A DNA stretch of 9,364 bases, from assembly GCA_017964865.1 (NCBI GenBank), contig JAGCRE010000015.1:1-9364 (forward strand), given 5' to 3'. Both the position numbers and the translations under genes were made by a program. Positions 6,696-9,364 of this stretch are shown here, one piece after another; within the stretch, counting starts at the first letter, position 1, and each line of letters begins with the position of its first letter. The stretch is from Alphaproteobacteria bacterium. Its GTDB lineage: Bacteria > Pseudomonadota > Alphaproteobacteria > Rs-D84. The notes below the pieces were generated by a model. That model had not been told where the DNA came from. It was given only the letters and a program-made list of their open reading frames with translations, and did not search any database.

Positions 6696-6708
6696 GTACA
6701 ATTATTTC

Positions 6709-6736
6709 TTGAAAAGCAAATTTATTGTTCTAAGAT
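6709..6736 (+). promoter_or_regulatory. Candidate promoter for the 166-residue hypothetical gene
   Basis: TTGAAA (6709-6714, 5 of 6) lies 16 bases before TAAGAT (6731-6736, 4 of 6), predicting a start near 6743 and a leader of about 23 bases with an AAAGGT ribosome site ending at 6760. A perfect TTGACA also occurs at 6678-6683, but the nearest good -10 (TACAAT, 6697-6702) is only 13 bases away, too close for a normal promoter. Confidence 0.35.
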
Positions 6737-6765
6737 GGCGGTGAACAGATATAAAAAGGTAAAAA

Positions 6766-7266
6766 ATGACATACGATGATATACAGGTTTATGATAACGG
6801 CAGAATTGCGACAGCAATGAAATTGACGCCTGCCGAAGAACATATCGTTGACTATATTGCAGATGTTGCATGTATTAAAACAAAAACTATGGATGCAGAC
6901 CAGATTGCATATAATTTAAGCAAAGATTTAACAGAACATTTCAGTGTTTTGGACACTCCATCGCGTTTTCGTGATTGGGTTAACCAGAAATGCATAGAAT
7001 TCAAACGCGTTTACAGGGTTGAATTAGACAAGGCTGAATTGTTCAAGCGTTTTGACAGATATAGCAGTTTTACAGAAACGCCAGTCATGGCCAGATACAA
7101 AATGTGGAAAACGAACAATGAAAAGAAGCTGAAAGAAATTATGGCAGATAAATCTTTGTCGCCAAATGTAAAGGCGTCCAAGATTGCACATATCCAGGAA
7201 ATAATTACAAATCTTAACCAGGGTATGGAAAGACAAAAGAACCTGTTCACAGGTCGAACAAGATAA
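6766..7266 (+). CDS. Hypothetical protein, 166 residues, function not recognised
   Basis: I do not recognise a family. The product is soluble in appearance, with no signal peptide or membrane segment. It is rich in charged residues and probably mostly helical; the C-terminal third (about 110-160, with runs such as NNEKKLKEIMADK) looks like helical hairpins or a short coiled coil. The gene is convincing: a Shine-Dalgarno AAAGGT lies 5 bases before the ATG, the frame is open throughout and a strong terminator starts at the stop codon. Its arginine codons include five AGA and one AGG, while neighbouring genes use almost only CGN, which suggests recent acquisition or low expression. It is flanked by the hydrolase lipoprotein gene (divergent) and tRNA-Arg (convergent). 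No partner gene suggests a role. Confidence 0.7.
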   Translation: MTYDDIQVYDNGRIATAMKLTPAEEHIVDYIADVACIKTKTMDADQIAYNLSKDLTEHFSVLDTPSRFRDWVNQKCIEFKRVYRVELDKAELFKRFDRYSSFTETPVMARYKMWKTNNEKKLKEIMADKSLSPNVKASKIAHIQEIITNLNQGMERQKNLFTGRTR

Positions 7267-7294
7267 AAAAATCGCACCGTTTGGTGCGATTTTT
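7267..7294. terminator. Bidirectional intrinsic terminator between the hypothetical gene and tRNA-Arg
   Basis: The stem ATCGCACC (7271-7278) / GGTGCGAT (7283-7290) with loop GTTT is extended by an A-run (7267-7270) and a T-run (7291-7294). It closes the hypothetical gene on the plus strand and tRNA-Arg on the minus strand. The core (7273-7288) is identical to that after ftsH. Confidence 0.9.
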
Positions 7295-7300
7295 AATTCC

Positions 7301-7377
7301 TGGCGCGCCCAGAAGGATTCGAACCCTCAACCTTTTGATCCGTAGTCAAATGCTCTATCCAATTGAGCCATGGGCGC
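7301..7377 (-). tRNA. tRNA-Arg (anticodon ACG)
   Basis: Read on the minus strand, 77 bases fold into a full cloverleaf: acceptor GCGCCCA/TGGGCGC, D arm GCTC/GAGC, anticodon stem TTTGA/TCAAA with loop CTACGGA (anticodon ACG), variable loop of five, and T arm GAGGG/CCTTC with loop TTCGAAT. Discriminator G is followed by an encoded CCA. A34 would be deaminated to inosine by TadA so that CGU, CGC and CGA are read, which fits the CGT-rich coding here. The gene ends at the bidirectional terminator 7267-7294. Confidence 0.97.
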
Positions 7378-7388
7378 AACGGTCATAT

Positions 7389-7416
7389 ATTCTATATCAA
7401 AATATCGCGATTGCAA
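7389..7416 (-). promoter_or_regulatory. Candidate tRNA-Arg promoter
   Basis: On the minus strand TTGCAA (7411-7416, 4 of 6) lies 16 bases before TAGAAT (7389-7394, 5 of 6), predicting a start near 7382 and a 5' leader of about five bases before the mature tRNA. Read-through from the barrel gene upstream is also possible, as no terminator is visible in 7378-7436. Confidence 0.45.
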
Positions 7417-7436
7417 GAAAAAACTAACAATTATTA

Positions 7437-8003
7437 CTAAAACCCAATATGCATACCGGCGGTCGTGGTCAGGTTCCCATCGTCACCCGCGTCTGCGGTT
7501 GTTAAATAACGCAGACCCAAATCAACATACAATCCAGCAATTAAATTAAGGCTGACCCCCGCAGTCGCACCATATGTGAACGTGCTGAAACTCTCGGTGG
7601 GTGCGGAAAAGGGGTGGTGTAATGTTGTTTCGTAATTGGTTGTTCCGGCACTGAAACCGGCATAAAGACTTGATGAAAAACCGACTGGGCGAAATTCGGC
7701 AATTATGTTACCCATATATATTTGGGCACTGGCATCATATTCATAGTTTATGCCACCGACATCGCTGGTGAAATTATAATCTGATTTAGCATATTCGATT
7801 TCGTTTCGCATGGCGATGTTGTCGGTCAATCCGTATTTTATACCAAATGTCATTGTCCACAGTGTGCTGTATGCCGTTGATGCGTGTTTGCCAGAATTTT
7901 GGAAACCGCCAGTCATACCGGTTGAAAAGTATGGCGTTAACGCCGTTGCGTTATGTGGCAATAAAATTAATGCAAATAATGTGGTAAATATATATTTCTT
8001 CAT
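7437..8003 (-). CDS. Small outer-membrane beta-barrel protein (OmpA/Opa-like fold)
   Basis: The 188-residue product has a classic signal peptide (MKKY, hydrophobic core, likely cut after ATA at 19-21). The mature part consists of alternating hydrophobic/polar strands rich in Gly, Tyr, Thr and Ser, such as TFGIKYGL, IYMGNIIAEF, SLYAGFSAGT and GLYVDLGLRYL, and ends in Phe within MHIGF, the usual BAM recognition signal. This fits an eight-stranded barrel of the Omp_b-brl/porin-like superfamily; the precise role (adhesin, structural protein, pore) cannot be read from sequence. It starts 2 bases after the stop of the HtpX-like gene, with GGTG before the ATG, so the two are cotranscribed. Confident as an outer-membrane barrel, not beyond that. 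Confidence 0.8.
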   Translation of the reverse strand: MKKYIFTTLFALILLPHNATALTPYFSTGMTGGFQNSGKHASTAYSTLWTMTFGIKYGLTDNIAMRNEIEYAKSDYNFTSDVGGINYEYDASAQIYMGNIIAEFRPVGFSSSLYAGFSAGTTNYETTLHHPFSAPTESFSTFTYGATAGVSLNLIAGLYVDLGLRYLTTADAGDDGNLTTTAGMHIGF

Positions 8004-8005
8004 TT

Positions 8006-8935
8006 TTACACCATTGATACCAATCGTTTAATTCGCTTTTCCGGGGCGGGGTGGGTTGAAAAAGCGTCGCCAAAAAATCCGCGTGTCCCAGGTTCGGCAA
8101 TGCACGCAAACGATACAGCTTTCATTTTATCAATCGATTTTGTGCGACTGTTTTGTGTTATTTTGCGTAATGCGTTGGCCAACCCCATTGGATTGCGTGT
8201 AATATATGCCCCGGTTGCATCGGCGGCATATTCACGATTGCGTGATATGGCAAGTTTCAAAATGGGTGTAATAATTAAATTAAATACCGTAAATGCCAAC
8301 CATATCATCAACAATACCGCCCCAGATTTATTATTGTCGTCGTTTCGACCGCCACCACCATAAATTGCCGCCCGATAAAGAAGGTCTGCGATAAACACCG
8401 TTACACCAATGCCTGTAATAATCAACATATCAAGTCGTATGTCGCGATTGCCAATGTGGGCACATTCGTGGGCGATTACGCCTTCTAATTCCAGTCTGTC
8501 TAACTTCTTAATAATTCCGCGGGTCAACGCAACCGATGCATCGCGTGGTGTTCGGCCCGTTGCAAACGCATTTAAAGAATCATCGTTTATGATATATACA
8601 CGTGGACATGGCAACCCCGCCGCCATTGCAACATTTTCGACCGCATGAAAAACTTCGCGGTATTCGGGGTTTGTATTGTGAATTTCAATCGCCCCGACAG
8701 ACGACAATATCATCGCATCACCAAAAGCCCACGAAATTCCCATCCATAAAATGCACGCAATAAATGTTGGAACCGCAACCGATATGGCGGTGTTAAGTGC
8801 TTCATTCACCGGCACAACAAACCACGTGAACAAAAATACCAATGCAATAAAGATAATTGGAAACAAAGCCACCAAAAACGCGGTTTTGACATTATTTTGA
8901 TGTATATGGTCGTAAACAGTCTTTTTGTGTGTCAT
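8006..8935 (-). CDS. htpX: HtpX-like M48 membrane zinc metalloprotease
   Basis: The 309-residue product has hydrophobic segments at about 19-41, 49-70, 169-189 and 205-229, the zinc-protease motif HECAH (156-160) followed by IGNRD, the third zinc ligand in NREYAAD (E235) and a C-terminal FSTHP-PEKRI block (292-302), all typical of HtpX. E. coli HtpX is an inner-membrane protease that acts with FtsH on misfolded membrane proteins and is induced by envelope stress. A Gly-rich, Asn/Asp-rich loop (193-203) separates the last two membrane segments. The ATG at 8935 is chosen because in-frame ATGs at 8956 and 8983 lie on the likely -10 and -35 boxes. No ribosome site is obvious. It is first in a two-gene unit with the outer-membrane barrel. 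No LemA gene, a frequent M48 companion, is seen beside it. Confidence 0.92.
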   Translation of the reverse strand: MTHKKTVYDHIHQNNVKTAFLVALFPIIFIALVFLFTWFVVPVNEALNTAISVAVPTFIACILWMGISWAFGDAMILSSVGAIEIHNTNPEYREVFHAVENVAMAAGLPCPRVYIINDDSLNAFATGRTPRDASVALTRGIIKKLDRLELEGVIAHECAHIGNRDIRLDMLIITGIGVTVFIADLLYRAAIYGGGGRNDDNNKSGAVLLMIWLAFTVFNLIITPILKLAISRNREYAADATGAYITRNPMGLANALRKITQNSRTKSIDKMKAVSFACIAEPGTRGFFGDAFSTHPAPEKRIKRLVSMV

Positions 8936-8954
8936 ATGATTAAACTTTTTTATC

Positions 8955-8983
8955 ATTATGGAATAAAAAGAAAACATTGTCAT
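8955..8983 (-). promoter_or_regulatory. Candidate promoter for the htpX-barrel operon
   Basis: On the minus strand ATGACA (8978-8983, 5 of 6) lies 17 bases before CATAAT (8955-8960, 5 of 6). The predicted start, about 8948, leaves a leader of about 13 bases with no Shine-Dalgarno. The -35 overlaps the -35 of the opposite promoter at 8982-9010. Confidence 0.55.
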
Positions 8984-9010
8984 GAAAATTATTTAAAAAT
9001 GTGATATAAT
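8982..9010 (+). promoter_or_regulatory. Candidate promoter for the secreted-protein gene
   Basis: A perfect TATAAT (9005-9010) lies 17 bases after ATGAAA (8982-8987, 4 of 6). Nine bases separate it from the ATG at 9020, so the leader would be about three bases and carries no ribosome site. Confidence 0.5.
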
Positions 9011-9019
9011 TTATGCGAT

Positions 9020-9364
9020 ATGAAAAATAAAATTGGCTATCTTGTTTGTATCGCTTGCGTTGGTGGAATTGTTTCTGCCAATGGGGATAGTTTGCTTGAA
9101 TTGGCCAAATTCCCTAAGACTTTCCAGGATTTACCGTTCACAACACGTATGGACGTTCTGGCAAAGGGATACGAAGATTTTGAACCAATTTATGATGATA
9201 ATACTGGGCGGTGTATTTCGGGGTGTGCATATTCGGGCATGACAATCGAAAGTGAAACAGATGCGATGAACCGTAATACTTGGCTGGCAAATGCGGCCAT
9301 AAATACATATTACACCGAACAACAATTTGGGGAACAAATGCCCCAGAACCAATATGACGTGCCA
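9020..9364 (+). CDS. Secreted protein of unknown function, 5' part only
   Basis: The frame opens at the ATG at 9020 and runs off the right edge (115 residues seen). MKNK, a hydrophobic core and VSA at 18-20 make a good signal peptide cut before N21; the cysteines in the core do not fit a lipobox. The mature part is polar and acidic, with two close cysteines (C65 and C69, in RCISGC) that could form a disulfide or bind metal, and an aromatic, Asn/Gln-rich stretch near 95-115. I recognise no family. It is divergent from htpX across an 84-base gap holding promoters for both. An out-of-frame ATG at 9013 is not used. Confidence 0.65.
   Translation, partial: MKNKIGYLVCIACVGGIVSANGDSLLELAKFPKTFQDLPFTTRMDVLAKGYEDFEPIYDDNTGRCISGCAYSGMTIESETDAMNRNTWLANAAINTYYTEQQFGEQMPQNQYDVP

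Noticed and set aside
6678..6702. Perfect TTGACA with TACAAT as the main promoter of the hypothetical gene
   Set aside because: The spacer is 13 bases, well below the 15-19 that sigma-70-type polymerase tolerates. A box pair further downstream fits better.
7301..7377. tRNA-Arg 3' end as an integration site for an island carrying the hypothetical gene
   Set aside because: Integration would leave a copy of the tRNA 3' end as a direct repeat. I found none in the window, and no integrase is present. The neighbouring gene ends in an ordinary terminator.
1..9364. CRISPR array, defence island, toxin-antitoxin pair or biosynthetic cluster
   Set aside because: No regularly spaced repeats, nuclease/helicase defence genes, small overlapping toxin-antitoxin pairs or linked synthases are present. 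Most of the genes are ordinary housekeeping and envelope genes.

Overview
The window looks like chromosomal DNA from an alphaproteobacterium, probably an uncultured, host- or gut-associated type with a compact genome. Evidence for this: tilS and ftsH are adjacent and overlapping, an order common in Alphaproteobacteria; PrmC carries the 'LDPRPDTE' variant I associate with alphaproteobacterial PrmC; genes are packed with gaps of 2 to about 110 bases; and there are many envelope proteins with Gram-negative signals (lipobox, outer-membrane beta-barrel ending in Phe). Assignment below class is inference. There are no insertion sequences, CRISPR arrays, rRNA genes or phage genes, and no gene-free stretch over 300 bases.

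Layout. 1-380 (minus): 5' part of a LOG-family nucleotide phosphoribohydrolase. 429-3273 (plus): tilS (tRNA-Ile lysidine synthase) and ftsH (membrane AAA+ protease), overlapping by 29 bases and closed by a bidirectional hairpin terminator. 3299-5148 (minus): a MepM-like M23 peptidoglycan peptidase followed 5 bases later by a membrane-anchored SAM methyltransferase. 5170-5937 (plus): prmC, divergent from the peptidase. 5927-6658 (minus): an alpha/beta-hydrolase lipoprotein whose end overlaps that of prmC. 6766-7266 (plus): a 166-residue protein I do not recognise, with unusual arginine codons. 7301-7377 (minus): tRNA-Arg(ACG), sharing a bidirectional terminator with that gene. 7437-8935 (minus): an HtpX-like M48 protease and, 2 bases downstream, a small outer-membrane barrel. 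9020-9364 (plus): start of a secreted protein of unknown function.

Two themes link the genes. One is translation support: TilS lets tRNA-Ile decode AUA, PrmC methylates release factors, and tRNA-Arg(ACG) reads the CGN codons that dominate here. The other is envelope upkeep: FtsH and HtpX are inner-membrane proteases with known overlapping roles in E. coli, the M23 enzyme cuts peptidoglycan, and a lipoprotein hydrolase, a beta-barrel and a secreted protein lie alongside.

I see no clearly new multi-gene system. The best leads are: (1) a 21-base divergent intergenic region where both genes seem to share a palindromic -10 box and to be transcribed leaderless; (2) an FtsH that lacks the conserved pore-loop aromatic and has a changed Walker A; (3) one terminator hairpin used at two loci; (4) a membrane-anchored methyltransferase of possible FAM173/ATPSCKMT type paired with a cell-wall peptidase.
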